Source: Streptomyces sp. NRRL F-5727 (lineage in GTDB: Bacteria; Actinomycetota; Actinomycetes; Streptomycetales; Streptomycetaceae). From it: DNA of 64,000 nucleotides. The stretch covers positions 1 to 64,000 of the forward strand of contig NZ_JOGX01000002.1 in NCBI RefSeq assembly GCF_000719555.1, written 5' to 3'. Both the position numbers and the translations under genes were made by a program. This document shows, piece after piece, positions 30,830-40,091 of this stretch; position 1 is the stretch's first letter, and every line of letters begins with the position of its first letter. The notes under the pieces were generated by a model. It had not been told where the DNA came from. It made no database searches and was given only the letters and a program-made list of their open reading frames with translations.

Positions 30830-31714
30830 ATGGGGATCTGCCAAGGCCGCGTGGTCGTCGTCACCGGAGCGGGCCGCGGGCTCGGGCGGGCCCACGCGCT
30901 CGCCTTCGCCGCCGAGGGCGCCCGGGTCGTCGTCAACGACCTCGGCGTCGGCCTCGACGGCACGCCCGGACCCGACAGCCCGGCCACCGCCGTCGTCGAG
31001 GAGATCAGGGCCGCCGGCGGCGAGGCCGTCGCCCACGGCGGCGACATCGCCTCCAGCGAGGGCGCCGCCTCGCTCGTCACCACCGCCCTCGACGCCTTCG
31101 GCCGGCTCGACACCCTGGTCTGCAACGCCGGCTTCCTGCGCGACCGGATGCTGGTCAACCTGGACGAGAAGGACTGGGACGCGGTGATGCGCGTCCACGC
31201 CAAGGGGCACTTCCTGCCGCTGCGGTACGCCGCCGCGCACTGGCGCGCCGAGGCGAAGGCGGGGCGCACGCCCGAGGCGCGGGTCGTGCAGACGACCTCC
31301 GGCGCGGGGCTGCTCGGCAGCGTCGGACAGGGGAACTACGCGGCGGCGAAGGCGGCCGTCGTCGGCCTCACCCTGGTCGCCGCCGCCGAACTCGCCCGCT
31401 ACGGCGTGCAGGTCAACGCCGTCGCCCCGGCGGCCCGCACCCGGATGACCGAGCGGGTCTTCGACGGCCTGCAGGCCCTCCCCGAGGACGTCTCCCCGCT
31501 GGTGGTCTGGCTCGGCTCGGCGGCCTCGGCGGGCGTCACCGGCCGGGTCTTCGAGGCCGAGGGCGGCCGGCTGACGGTGATGGAGGGCTGGCGCCCGGGT
31601 CCGGGCGAGACCGGCGGCGGCCGCAGGACCCCGGCGGAGGCGGGCGAGACCGCCCGCAAGCTGCTGGCCCTCGCCGAGCCGCCGCAGCCGGTGTACGGCG
31701 CCGAGGGCTCCTAG
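30830..31714 (+). CDS. short-chain dehydrogenase/reductase
   Basis: The 294-residue Rossmann-fold oxidoreductase has the NAD(P)-binding Gly motif 'VVVVTGAGRGLGRAHALAFA', 'DLGVGLDG', 'VCNAGFLRDRMLVNL', and the active-site Tyr-x3-Lys in 'GNYAAAKAAVVGL' with Ser in 'TTSGAGLLGS'. The sequence resembles the hydroxyacyl-CoA dehydrogenase branch (17-beta-HSD type 4-like): 'GRGLGRAHALAFAAEGARVV' followed by 'VNDLG'. It would fit control by an acyl-CoA-responsive TetR regulator. ATG start with GGGAGAG 6 nt upstream. Its last 4 nt overlap the convergent marR gene. Confidence 0.92.
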   Translation: MGICQGRVVVVTGAGRGLGRAHALAFAAEGARVVVNDLGVGLDGTPGPDSPATAVVEEIRAAGGEAVAHGGDIASSEGAASLVTTALDAFGRLDTLVCNAGFLRDRMLVNLDEKDWDAVMRVHAKGHFLPLRYAAAHWRAEAKAGRTPEARVVQTTSGAGLLGSVGQGNYAAAKAAVVGLTLVAAAELARYGVQVNAVAPAARTRMTERVFDGLQALPEDVSPLVVWLGSAASAGVTGRVFEAEGGRLTVMEGWRPGPGETGGGRRTPAEAGETARKLLALAEPPQPVYGAEGS

Positions 31715-32196
31715 CTCTCCGGGTCCGCGAGGCGGCGGGTCGCGGCGCGCTGGCGCTCGGTGGCGCCGGTCAGGAAGCGCAGGACCGTGCGCAGTTCGGC
31801 GGTGCTGAACTCCTCGTACAGCTCGTGCACCTCGCGGGCCCAGTCGTCGAAGAGCGGGGCCAGCTCGGCCAGTTTCTCGGGGCGGGGCTCGATCAGCACC
31901 CGGCGCTTGTCCGTCGGGTGCTTCACCCTGCGCACGTACCCCTTGCGCTCCAGGCGGTCGACGAGGCCGGTGACGGAGGCGGGGGCCAGGCCGGAGTGCC
32001 CGGCCAGCTCCTTCGCGGTGAGCGGGCCGTGCCGCTGGAGCAGGTCGAGCGTCTTGGTCTCGGTGGCGCCCAGGTCCTGCCGGGCGGCGATGGCCGTGTG
32101 GAAGGCGACCGAGGCCGCGCTGGAGTCGCGGCCGGCGGTGGTCAGGGCGGCGACGACCTCCGCCCGCTCCTGCCCGTCTGGGGTCTGCTCGCTCAT
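31711..32196 (-). CDS. MarR family transcriptional regulator
   Basis: The 161-residue winged-helix regulator has 'LGATETKTLDLLQRHGPLTA', the recognition region 'KELAGHSGLAPASVTGLVDR', and the wing 'KGYVRRVKHPTDKRRVLIE' with the DxRR signature of MarR. It is divergent from an MFS exporter gene. Two matching palindromes lie in the gap, one 22 nt from the MarR ATG, so repression of both genes with release by a small ligand is the likely circuit. Confidence 0.93.
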   Translation of the reverse strand: MSEQTPDGQERAEVVAALTTAGRDSSAASVAFHTAIAARQDLGATETKTLDLLQRHGPLTAKELAGHSGLAPASVTGLVDRLERKGYVRRVKHPTDKRRVLIEPRPEKLAELAPLFDDWAREVHELYEEFSTAELRTVLRFLTGATERQRAATRRLADPES

Positions 32197-32218
32197 GGCG
32201 GCAGCCTAGCAAAATTCA

Positions 32219-32238
32219 TTTCGTTCGACCGAACGAAA
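32219..32238. promoter_or_regulatory. MarR operator 1
   Basis: TTTCGTTCG-AC-CGAACGAAA, a perfect 9-bp palindrome 22 nt upstream of the marR start. It shares its half-site with operator 2. Confidence 0.8.
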
Positions 32239-32272
32239 GACTTGCGGCGGCCGGCCGCAGTGTGGGACCTTT

Positions 32273-32294
32273 ATTTCGTTCGCCCGAACGAAAT
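32273..32294. promoter_or_regulatory. MarR operator 2
   Basis: ATTTCGTTCG and CGAACGAAAT are perfect 10-bp arms with a CC centre, 27 nt before the MFS start. The centre lies 55 bp from that of operator 1, about five helical turns, so two dimers would lie on the same DNA face. Confidence 0.8.
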
Positions 32295-32321
32295 AACTGT
32301 GAAGCTCCTGGAGGGGTTCCC

Positions 32322-33713
32322 ATGCCGTCCCTGACCGTGTCGAGCGCCCCCGGCGCCGACACCGCCCACCCGCGCCGCTGGGCCGCGGCCGCCGTCCTGA
32401 TGACCGCCGCCCTGATGGACCTGGTCGACGTCACGATCGTCAACGTCGCCCTGCCCTCCCTCGGGCAGGGCCTCGGCGCCTCCGACAGCGCCCTCCAGTG
32501 GACGGTCTCCGCCTACCTCCTCGGCTTCGCCGCCACCCTCGTCGTCGCCGGCCGCCTCGGCGACCGCTACGGCCGGCGCCCGCTCTTCCTCGCCGGCACC
32601 GCCGCCTTCGGCCTCGCCAGCCTGGCCTGCGGACTCGCCCAGACCCCCGGCCAGCTGATCGCCGCCCGGGCCGTGCAGGGCGTCGCCGCCGCCGTCCTCA
32701 TGCCGCAGGTCCTCGGCTCCTTCCACAGCCTCTTCCGGGGCCGGGAGCGCGGCAAGGTCTTCGGCATGTACGGGGCGGTGGCCGGCTTCGCCTCCGCGCT
32801 GGGCCTGCTGCTCGGCGGGATCCTCACCGACGCCGACCTCTTCGGCCTCGGCTGGCGCACGGTCTTCCTGGTGAACGTCCCGGTGGCCGCCCTCACCCTC
32901 GCGGCCGCCGTCGTCCTCGTCCCCTCCACCCGCGAGCGCTCGACGACCCGGCCGCCGGTCCTCGGCAGCCTGGTCCTCGCCGCCGGTCTGGTCGCCGTGG
33001 TCCTCCCCCTGGTCCAGGGCGGCGAGTGGGGCTGGCCGCTGTGGGGCTGGGGGCTGCTCGCGGCCGGCGTGCTCGCGGTGACCGGCGTCGCCGCCCGCGG
33101 CGCGGTGATCCCGCGCCGCCTCTTCACCGTCCCGGCCTTCTCCCTCGGCCTCGCCGTCCAGCTCCTCTTCGCCCTCGGCATGCAGGGCTTCTTCCTGGTC
33201 CTCGCCCTCTGGCTGCAGGGCGGCCAGGGCTACACCCCGACCCAGGCGGGCGTCCTCATGGTCGCCTTCTCCGCCGGCGGCTTCCTCACCGCGCCGGCCG
33301 CCGAACCCCTCGCCGTGAAGCTGGGCCGGTACGTCCCCGCCGCCGGCGCGGTGCTGATGGGCGCGGGCTACGGCTGGGTCTGGTACGCCATGGAGCACGC
33401 CTCCCCGCACGCCACCGCCGCCTGGCCGCTCGTCCCCGGCCTCGTCGTCGCGGGTGCCGGGCTCGGACTCCTCGTCGTCCCGCTGGTGAACATCGTCCTC
33501 TCCGCCGCCCCCGCCGCACTCGCCGGCGGCGCCTCCGGGGTCTTCTCCACCGCCCAGCAGTTCGGCGGCGCCCTCGGCGCGGCCGTCGTCGGCACCGCCT
33601 ACTTCGCCGACCTCTCCCTCGCGGCGGCCCTCCCCTGGGTCCTCGGCGCCTACGCCCTCACCGCCCTGCTGAGCCTCGGCCTGCCGCGTACGGCGGTGCC
33701 GGAGACCCCCTGA
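32322..33713 (+). CDS. DHA2-type MFS drug exporter
   Basis: The 463-residue membrane protein of 12-14 TM segments has the DHA2 motif 'MDLVDVTIVNVALPSLGQGL' in TM1, the loop motif 'GRLGDRYGRRPLFLAG' after TM2, and 'AVQGVAAAVLMPQVLGSF'. It is a proton-driven exporter of lipophilic compounds; the actual drug is unknown. ATG 32322 has GGAGGGG 7 nt upstream; a frame opening 20 codons earlier lies inside operator 2 and is rejected. Control by the divergent MarR protein is strongly suggested. Confidence 0.93.
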   Translation: MPSLTVSSAPGADTAHPRRWAAAAVLMTAALMDLVDVTIVNVALPSLGQGLGASDSALQWTVSAYLLGFAATLVVAGRLGDRYGRRPLFLAGTAAFGLASLACGLAQTPGQLIAARAVQGVAAAVLMPQVLGSFHSLFRGRERGKVFGMYGAVAGFASALGLLLGGILTDADLFGLGWRTVFLVNVPVAALTLAAAVVLVPSTRERSTTRPPVLGSLVLAAGLVAVVLPLVQGGEWGWPLWGWGLLAAGVLAVTGVAARGAVIPRRLFTVPAFSLGLAVQLLFALGMQGFFLVLALWLQGGQGYTPTQAGVLMVAFSAGGFLTAPAAEPLAVKLGRYVPAAGAVLMGAGYGWVWYAMEHASPHATAAWPLVPGLVVAGAGLGLLVVPLVNIVLSAAPAALAGGASGVFSTAQQFGGALGAAVVGTAYFADLSLAAALPWVLGAYALTALLSLGLPRTAVPETP

Positions 33714-33724
33714 CCCGGGGCGGT

Positions 33725-33749
33725 CCCGCGCCGTCAGCGACGGCGCGGG
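33725..33749. terminator. shared terminator of MFS and ankyrin-HEAT genes
   Basis: CCCGCGCCGTC (33725-33735), loop AGC, GACGGCGCGGG (33739-33749). It lies between convergent genes and overlaps the last codons of the minus-strand gene. Confidence 0.7.
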
Positions 33750-35203
33750 GGGATCCACTCCAGCCGGGTCCTGACCCGGGCGTCGCGCACGAACTCCAGG
33801 GCGGCCAGCGCCGTCTCGCGGGGCGCGCCGTCCGGGTCGCCGTCCGCCAGGACCGCCGCCAGCGCGTCCACCGCCCGCGGGTCCTGGCGGATCGCGAGCC
33901 CGCGGGCCGCCTCCGCCGCCGTCTCCGGATCGGGGTCGGCGAGCCGCTCCGCCAGCGCCTCCCGCACCAGCGGCGTGTCGTCCGGCAGTTCGGCGAGGGC
34001 CAGCACCGCCCAGTCCCGCACCCGCGCGTCCCCGTCCCGGCTCAGCGCGAGCAGCACCCCCAGCGCCTCCATGTCGCCGGCCGGTACGAGCCCCGCCAGC
34101 GCCCCCGCCGCCGCCCGCCGCACCTCCGGGTCCGGATGGGCCGCGGCGGCCAGCAGCTCCGGCACCGCGGCCGGTTCCGCGCAGGCCCCGAGCGCCGTCA
34201 CCGCCGACAGGAGCGGCTCCCGCGCCGGGCCCGCCGCCCCGGCCGCGAGCCGCCGCAGCACCGGCACCGCGCTCGCCGCGAACCCGGGCAGCGCGCCGAG
34301 GACCCGCGCGCCGAGCGCCCGCCGCAGCGGATCGCGGTCGGCGCACCAGCCGGCCGCCGCCACGAAGGTCTCCTCGTCGGCCCGCCCGGCGAGTTCGTCC
34401 ACCGCCGTCGTCCAGTCGTCGAGCTCCGGGTCCCCCTGCCGCAGCGCCCGCGCGGCCAGCTCCTCGGCCGGGGTGCGCCGCCCGAGCGCCGCCTCCAGGA
34501 GGGTCGCGACGGCCGCGTGCCCGGTCTGCCGCTCGTCCCCGCTGCCCGGCCGCCCGTCCTCCCGCAGCAGCTCGACGACGACGGTGATCCCGCCGTCCTC
34601 CCGTACCCGCCGCACCACGGCCTCGTACGTCTCCCCGCCCCCGTGCCCGGCGACGAGCCCACGCCGCAGCTCGGCCGCCACGTCCACCCCGATCCACCGC
34701 CGCGCCTCCCGCAGCGCCGCCTCGGCGCCCCGCGCGCCGCGGTCGAGCAGCGCCCGTACACAGGCGGTCGAGCCGCGCCGGGCGGCGGCGGTCAGCGGGG
34801 CGAGCCCGTCGGGGCCGGTCCGATCGGCGTCGGCGCCTGCCGCGAGCAGCGCGCGGACGACCTCCGCGTGCCCGAGCCGCACCGCCCAGGCGAGCGCGGT
34901 GAAGCCGAACTCCTCCTCCTGGTCGGGCGCGGCCCCCGCCGCGAGCAGCGCCCGCACGGTCCCCGCGTGCCCGCCGCAGGCCGCGCCGCAGAGCGGCAGG
35001 TCGCCGCCGTCCGCCCCGCTCGCCCGCCCGGGGTCGGCCCCGGCGGCGAGCAACAGCCGCACGATCCCCGGCTCGTCGGCGACGGCCGCGCGGTAGAGGG
35101 CGGTCTCCCCGTCGTCGGTGGCCTCGGGATCGGCCCCCGCCCGCAGGGCCCGGACGACCGCGTCCTCGTCCCCGCCCGCGATCGCGTCGAACAGCGTGCT
35201 CAT
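33734..35203 (-). CDS. ankyrin-repeat plus HEAT-repeat protein
   Basis: The 489-residue repeat protein has about four N-terminal ankyrin units ('GETALYRAAVADEPGIVRLL', 'FGFTALAWAVRLGHAEVVRA', 'DGLAPLTAAARRGSTACVRA', each with LLAAGAD-like turns; residues 1-150). After a linker come C-terminal HEAT/armadillo-type helices (residues 260-480: 'HPDPEVRRAAAGALAGL', 'DARVRDWAVLALAELPDD'). There is no signal peptide or catalytic motif. It is probably a cytosolic protein-binding scaffold. ATG 35203 is chosen; GGAGG abuts it, closer than usual, so the exact start is uncertain. Confidence 0.85.
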   Translation of the reverse strand: MSTLFDAIAGGDEDAVVRALRAGADPEATDDGETALYRAAVADEPGIVRLLLAAGADPGRASGADGGDLPLCGAACGGHAGTVRALLAAGAAPDQEEEFGFTALAWAVRLGHAEVVRALLAAGADADRTGPDGLAPLTAAARRGSTACVRALLDRGARGAEAALREARRWIGVDVAAELRRGLVAGHGGGETYEAVVRRVREDGGITVVVELLREDGRPGSGDERQTGHAAVATLLEAALGRRTPAEELAARALRQGDPELDDWTTAVDELAGRADEETFVAAAGWCADRDPLRRALGARVLGALPGFAASAVPVLRRLAAGAAGPAREPLLSAVTALGACAEPAAVPELLAAAAHPDPEVRRAAAGALAGLVPAGDMEALGVLLALSRDGDARVRDWAVLALAELPDDTPLVREALAERLADPDPETAAEAARGLAIRQDPRAVDALAAVLADGDPDGAPRETALAALEFVRDARVRTRLEWIPPRRR

Positions 35204-35255
35204 CCTCCGACCCTGACCCGCCGTCGGCCGCCGGCGCAAATCCGTCCCGGCCGGC

Positions 35256-35411
35256 TCAGGGCTTGCGGGCCTCGACGAGGAAGCGGGCGGTGTGCGCCAC
35301 GAAGGGACCCTCCCGGCCGATCCGTCCGTGCAGCTCCCACAGCCGGTCCCGGTACGGGGGCAGGCGGCCCCACGACGAGACGGCGGTGCGGCGTTGTCCG
35401 CCGGTGGCCCG
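35256..35411 (-). pseudogene. C-terminal remnant resembling a SAM-dependent methyltransferase
   Basis: In the 208-nt gap a minus-strand frame of 51 codons ends '...EGPFVAHTARFLVEARKP' at the TGA 35256-35258, a tail typical of small class I methyltransferases. It has no start codon or N-terminal domain. It is in frame with, and directly follows, the stop of the zincin gene (35412-35414), so it is probably debris left by a deletion. The alternative is stop-codon read-through giving an extended zincin. Confidence 0.35.
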
Positions 35412-36317
35412 TCACCCGGCGCAGTCGTGGACCGTCCGGCACAGCCGGCAGCGGGCCCGCAGCGTCCGGCCGGCCGGGACGCGGAGGCGCTGGTGGCAGA
35501 CGGGGCAGGGGAAGGCGACGGCGGTCGCCGGTGCGCCGCCGTCGAAGGCGTACGGCGCGCCCGGCGCGGCCCGCCCCAGGCGCCGCTCGCGGGCGTAGCG
35601 GCGGCGGTCGGCCCAGCCGGCCCCGGCCAGCGGGGGCAGCCGGCGCTCCCGGTCGGCCTCGGCCGCGCCCCGCCGCCACGCCTCGTACGCGACGGCGCTG
35701 GTGAACCAGGGGGAGGGGTCCTCGCCGAAGAGCGCGGCCCGCCGCGCGAGGACCCAGCCGAACTCCTCCGGGGTGAGGTAGCCGAGCTTCTGGCTCTCGG
35801 CGCCGTCCTGCCGGAAGGCGTCGAGAAGCAGCCATCCGGCGCCGAGGTACGCGGCCGTCACGTCCGTGAGGATCTCGTTCCGCCCGGTGTCGGGGAAGCC
35901 CAGGTCCAGCCGGTGCAGCAGGACATGGGTGAGCTCGTGGGCGAGGGCGGCGCCGATGTCCCGCGGCCGGGCCCGGAAGCGCGCGTTGAGCTCGACCTGG
36001 TACGCGGGTCCGGCCGCGGGCTCGACGGTCGCGGCGTGCTCCATCGTCCGGAAGGTCACCACCGTGGGCGCCTCGGGGAGGCGCAGGTGGCGCACCAGGA
36101 CGCCGGCCACCCGGGTGGCGCCGAGGAGCGGGTCCTCGCCGGGGGAGAGGGCCACGTCGGCGGCGGTCACGCTGGTCGGGTAGCGGGCGACGCCGTCGGG
36201 GCCGACGCGCCGCCAGAGCGCGGTGAGCGAGGCCCGTACGGCCTCCCGGTGGGGGAAGCCGTGCCGCACTCCGTGGGCGTCCTCGCCGACCCGGTCGGCC
36301 CTGTGGCGGTCCGTCAT
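35412..36317 (-). CDS. putative zinc metallopeptidase with C-terminal zinc ribbon
   Basis: The 301-residue protein has the zincin motif HELTH in 'IGAALAHELTHVLLHRLDLG', followed by 'NEILTDVTAAYLGAGWLLLD', where the Glu/Asp pair may give the third metal ligand. Near the C-terminus 'CPVCHQRL' and 'CRLCRTVHDC' form a probable zinc ribbon. There is no signal peptide, so it is intracellular. It resembles uncharacterised actinobacterial 'HExxH plus zinc ribbon' proteins. The substrate is unknown. It is divergent from the secreted trypsin gene. Confidence 0.7.
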   Translation of the reverse strand: MTDRHRADRVGEDAHGVRHGFPHREAVRASLTALWRRVGPDGVARYPTSVTAADVALSPGEDPLLGATRVAGVLVRHLRLPEAPTVVTFRTMEHAATVEPAAGPAYQVELNARFRARPRDIGAALAHELTHVLLHRLDLGFPDTGRNEILTDVTAAYLGAGWLLLDAFRQDGAESQKLGYLTPEEFGWVLARRAALFGEDPSPWFTSAVAYEAWRRGAAEADRERRLPPLAGAGWADRRRYARERRLGRAAPGAPYAFDGGAPATAVAFPCPVCHQRLRVPAGRTLRARCRLCRTVHDCAG

Positions 36318-36379
36318 CCGCGATCACCCCCGCCCTCCACTGTACGGTCCCGTTGTGGCGTCTGGCCGAAAAGGCTTTC

Positions 36380-36409
36380 TTGTGGCGGCAGTTGAGCCCT
36401 GTCCATAAT
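36380..36409 (+). promoter_or_regulatory. candidate promoter of the trypsin-like gene
   Basis: TTGTGG (36380-36385) and CATAAT (36404-36409) are separated by 18 nt, a good match to vegetative promoters. It lies about 100 nt before the GTG start. Confidence 0.45.
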
Positions 36410-36424
36410 CCGGACATGCCTTGA

Positions 36425-37297
<873 letters not shown>

Positions 37298-37306
37298 CCC
37301 ACGGAC

Positions 37307-37346
37307 GGAGGGGCCCCGGGGCGGCACAGCGCCCCGGGGCCCCTCC
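37307..37346. terminator. terminator of the trypsin and beta-galactosidase genes
   Basis: GGAGGGGCCCCGGGGC (37307-37322) pairs perfectly with GCCCCGGGGCCCCTCC (37331-37346), with an 8-nt loop, between convergent genes. Confidence 0.85.
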
Positions 37347-37356
37347 CCGCGCACGC

Positions 37357-39111
37357 TCAGCCCAGCTCCACACCCCCCGGGCCCTCGCCCTCGACCTCCA
37401 GCACCCACACCTCGTTCGCGCCCTCCCGGAGCACCGGCCCCGGCACGAACAGGCCCTCCTGTGGACCCGCCGCCGGCCAGTACCGGCCCAGACAGAAGCC
37501 GTTCACCCAGACGAAGCCCCGGCCCGCGCCCGGCAGCCGCAGTTCCGCGTCGCCCGCGCCCGCGACCTCCACCGAGGCCCGGTACAGCCCCCGCCCCCCG
37601 CGGCGCTCCACCGCCTTCCGGAACGGCACCCGGCCGCCCACCGCCTCCGCCGTGAACGCGCCGAGCCGCAGCCCCCGGGCCCGCACCCCGTGCACGTACT
37701 GCCGCTCGTGCAGCAGCCCGCCGGTGATCCCCTTCGGCTCGGCCAGCCGCGGCCCGTAGTTCACCCGGCCCAGCGACTCCACCCACAGCTCCACCACGGC
37801 CGGGCCCGCCACCGGCTCCGGCAGCACCGCGTCCTCCTCCGTGAGCACCCCGGCGAAGACCCCGTCCACCCACACCTGCGCCCGGTCCCGCAGACCCGTC
37901 ACCCGGAGCGGATACGGCTGCCGGGGACCCGGCACGGCGAAGCGGTACCGCACCAGCCCCCGGTCCACGTCCAGCTCCTCGAAGGCCGGCGGCGCCCCCG
38001 CCTCGACCTCCGCGCCGCCCAGCGCCTCCAGGACCGCGTCCAGCGGCGCCCACTCCGCCACGTCCGCCCGCACCGGCGCCGCCAGCCGGGCCGGCGGCTC
38101 CGGCACCTCCGGCAGCGGCCCCGCCGCGTACCGCGCCAGCACCTCCCGGAAGCGGTGGAACTTCTCCGTCGGCCGCCCCCACTCGTCCACCGGCGCGTCG
38201 TAGTCGTACGAGGTCACCGTCGGCAGCAGCCGCCCGTCGTGCAGGTCGCCGGAGCGGTTCGCCCCCGCCCAGCCGCCGAAGTTCGAGCCCCCGTGCGCCA
38301 TGTAGACGTTCACCGACGCCCCGCACTCCAGGATCTCCCGCAGCGCCTCCGCCGCGTCCGCCGCGCCCCGCGCCGTGTGCTCCGTGCCCCAGTGGTCGAA
38401 CCAGCCGCACCAGAACTCCATGCACATCAGCGGCCCCGACGGCCGGTGCCGGCGCAGCACCGCGAAGCCCTCCGCCGCGCCCGAACCGAAGTTCGCCGTC
38501 GCCAGCACCCCCGGCACCGAACCGCCCGTCAGCATGTGGTCCTCCGGCCCGTCCGAGGTGAAGAGCGGCACCGTCACCCCGCACCCCCGCAGCAGTCCCG
38601 CCAGCCACTCCAGATAGCGGGCGTCACTCCCGTAACTCCCGTACTCGTTCTCCACCTGGACCATCACCACCGGCCCGCCCCGGTCCACCTGCCGCGCCAC
38701 CACCTGCGGCAGCAGCCGCCGGAACCACCGCTCCACCGGCGCCAGGAACTCCGGGTCCCGGGTCCGCACCCGCCGCCCCAGCGGCCCCGTCAGCCAGTGC
38801 GGCAGCCCGCCGTTCTCCCACTCGGCGCAGATGTACGGCCCCGGCCGCACGATCGCCCGCATCCCGGCCGCCGCCACCGCGTCCAGGAAGCGGCCCAGCG
38901 CCTCCGGATCCGCGTACCGGCCCGGCTCCGGCTCGTGCAGGTTCCACGGCACGTACGTCTCCACGCAGTCCAGGCCCATCGCCCGCAGCATGCCGAGCCG
39001 GTGCGCCCAGTGCCCCTCGTGCACCCGGAAGTAGTGCAGCGCCCCCGACAGCAGCCGCACCGGCCGCCCGTCGAGCAGAAAGTCCTCGTCACCCACGGCG
39101 AACGTGCTCAT
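37357..39111 (-). CDS. GH35 beta-galactosidase
   Basis: The 584-residue glycoside hydrolase has an N-terminal TIM barrel with 'SGALHYFRVHEGHWAHRL', 'YVPWNLHEPEPG' and 'RPGPYICAEWENGGLPHWL'. The acid/base is E156 in 'VQVENEYGSYG' and the nucleophile is E232 in 'LMCMEFWCGWFDHWG'. C-terminal beta-sandwich domains follow ('FVWVNGFCLGRYWPAAGPQ'). There is no signal peptide, so it acts inside the cell on imported galactosides. ATG start. It is divergent from an araC gene across 81 nt, the probable local regulator. Confidence 0.95.
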   Translation of the reverse strand: MSTFAVGDEDFLLDGRPVRLLSGALHYFRVHEGHWAHRLGMLRAMGLDCVETYVPWNLHEPEPGRYADPEALGRFLDAVAAAGMRAIVRPGPYICAEWENGGLPHWLTGPLGRRVRTRDPEFLAPVERWFRRLLPQVVARQVDRGGPVVMVQVENEYGSYGSDARYLEWLAGLLRGCGVTVPLFTSDGPEDHMLTGGSVPGVLATANFGSGAAEGFAVLRRHRPSGPLMCMEFWCGWFDHWGTEHTARGAADAAEALREILECGASVNVYMAHGGSNFGGWAGANRSGDLHDGRLLPTVTSYDYDAPVDEWGRPTEKFHRFREVLARYAAGPLPEVPEPPARLAAPVRADVAEWAPLDAVLEALGGAEVEAGAPPAFEELDVDRGLVRYRFAVPGPRQPYPLRVTGLRDRAQVWVDGVFAGVLTEEDAVLPEPVAGPAVVELWVESLGRVNYGPRLAEPKGITGGLLHERQYVHGVRARGLRLGAFTAEAVGGRVPFRKAVERRGGRGLYRASVEVAGAGDAELRLPGAGRGFVWVNGFCLGRYWPAAGPQEGLFVPGPVLREGANEVWVLEVEGEGPGGVELG

Positions 39112-39192
39112 GGCCTCACCCTCACCCCCTGGCGGCGGGCCGGTCCATGGACAAAGATCGTCGCAGTTTGGACGTTACGGAGGGCCACCGGC

Positions 39193-40080
39193 ATGTACCA
39201 CACCTGGATGCGCTACTTCACGCCCGGACCCGTCCACCACCGCCTCGGCCTGGTCTGCCTCGGCGTCGGACTCCAGCACGGCCGGCTCCCCGTCGTCGGC
39301 CCCCGCACCCTCGACCACCACGTCGCCGTCGTCGTCTCCGCCGGCGGCGGCTGGTACCGCACCGCCGACGGCCGCACCACCCCCGTCGCCGCCCCCGCCC
39401 TCCTCTGGCTCACCCCCGGCGTCCCCCACCACTACGGCGCCGACCCCGCCACCGGCTGGGACGAGTCCTTCGTCGACTTCACCGGACCCGCCGCCGCCAC
39501 CTACACCGAACTCGGCTACATCGAACCCGACCGGCCCGTCGTCCCGCTCGCCGACGCCGCCCCCGCCCGCGCCGCCATCGGCCGCGTCGCCCGCGCCGCC
39601 CGCCCCGGCAACCCGCTCCTGGAGGTCGAGACCGCCGCCGCCGTCCACGAACTCCTCGTCGCCCTGCGCCGCGGCCGCGCCGACACCGACGCCGACGGCG
39701 ACCCCGTCCTCACCGGCCTCGCCCGCGACGCCTTCCAGCCGTACTCCGTCGCCGAGCACGCCGCCCGGCACGGCATGACCGCCGCCGAGCTGCGCGCCGC
39801 CGTCCGCCGCGCCGCCGGATGCAGCCCCAAGGACTACCTGCTCACCGTCCGGCTCGGCCGCGCCAAGGAACTCCTCGCCGCCACCGAACTGCCCGTCGCC
39901 GCCGTCGCCCGGCGCGTCGGCTACGACGACCCCGCCTACTTCTCCCGGCTCTTCACCCGAAGGGTCGGTCTCGCCCCCGTCCGCTTCCGCGAGCAGCAGG
40001 GCCGCGCCGTCCACGGCGGCTGGAGCGACCGGATCCCGGATCCCGAACACCCGCCGACCATCGGCGGAGACTCCGTCTAA
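39193..40080 (+). CDS. AraC family transcriptional regulator
   Basis: The 295-residue regulator has an N-terminal cupin-like effector domain ('GPRTLDHHVAVVVSAGGGWY', 'LLWLTPGVPHHYG', residues 15-110). A C-terminal pair of helix-turn-helix motifs includes 'SVAEHAARHGMTAAELRAAV' and 'LPVAAVARRVGYDDPAYFSR', ending in the family signature 'LFTRRVGLAPVRFRE'. A sugar effector and control of the divergent GH35 gene are likely by context. ATG 39193 has CGGAGGG 8 nt upstream. It is followed after 11 nt by the chorismate mutase gene. Confidence 0.92.
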   Translation: MYHTWMRYFTPGPVHHRLGLVCLGVGLQHGRLPVVGPRTLDHHVAVVVSAGGGWYRTADGRTTPVAAPALLWLTPGVPHHYGADPATGWDESFVDFTGPAAATYTELGYIEPDRPVVPLADAAPARAAIGRVARAARPGNPLLEVETAAAVHELLVALRRGRADTDADGDPVLTGLARDAFQPYSVAEHAARHGMTAAELRAAVRRAAGCSPKDYLLTVRLGRAKELLAATELPVAAVARRVGYDDPAYFSRLFTRRVGLAPVRFREQQGRAVHGGWSDRIPDPEHPPTIGGDSV

Positions 40081-40091
40081 GCTCGCTGACC

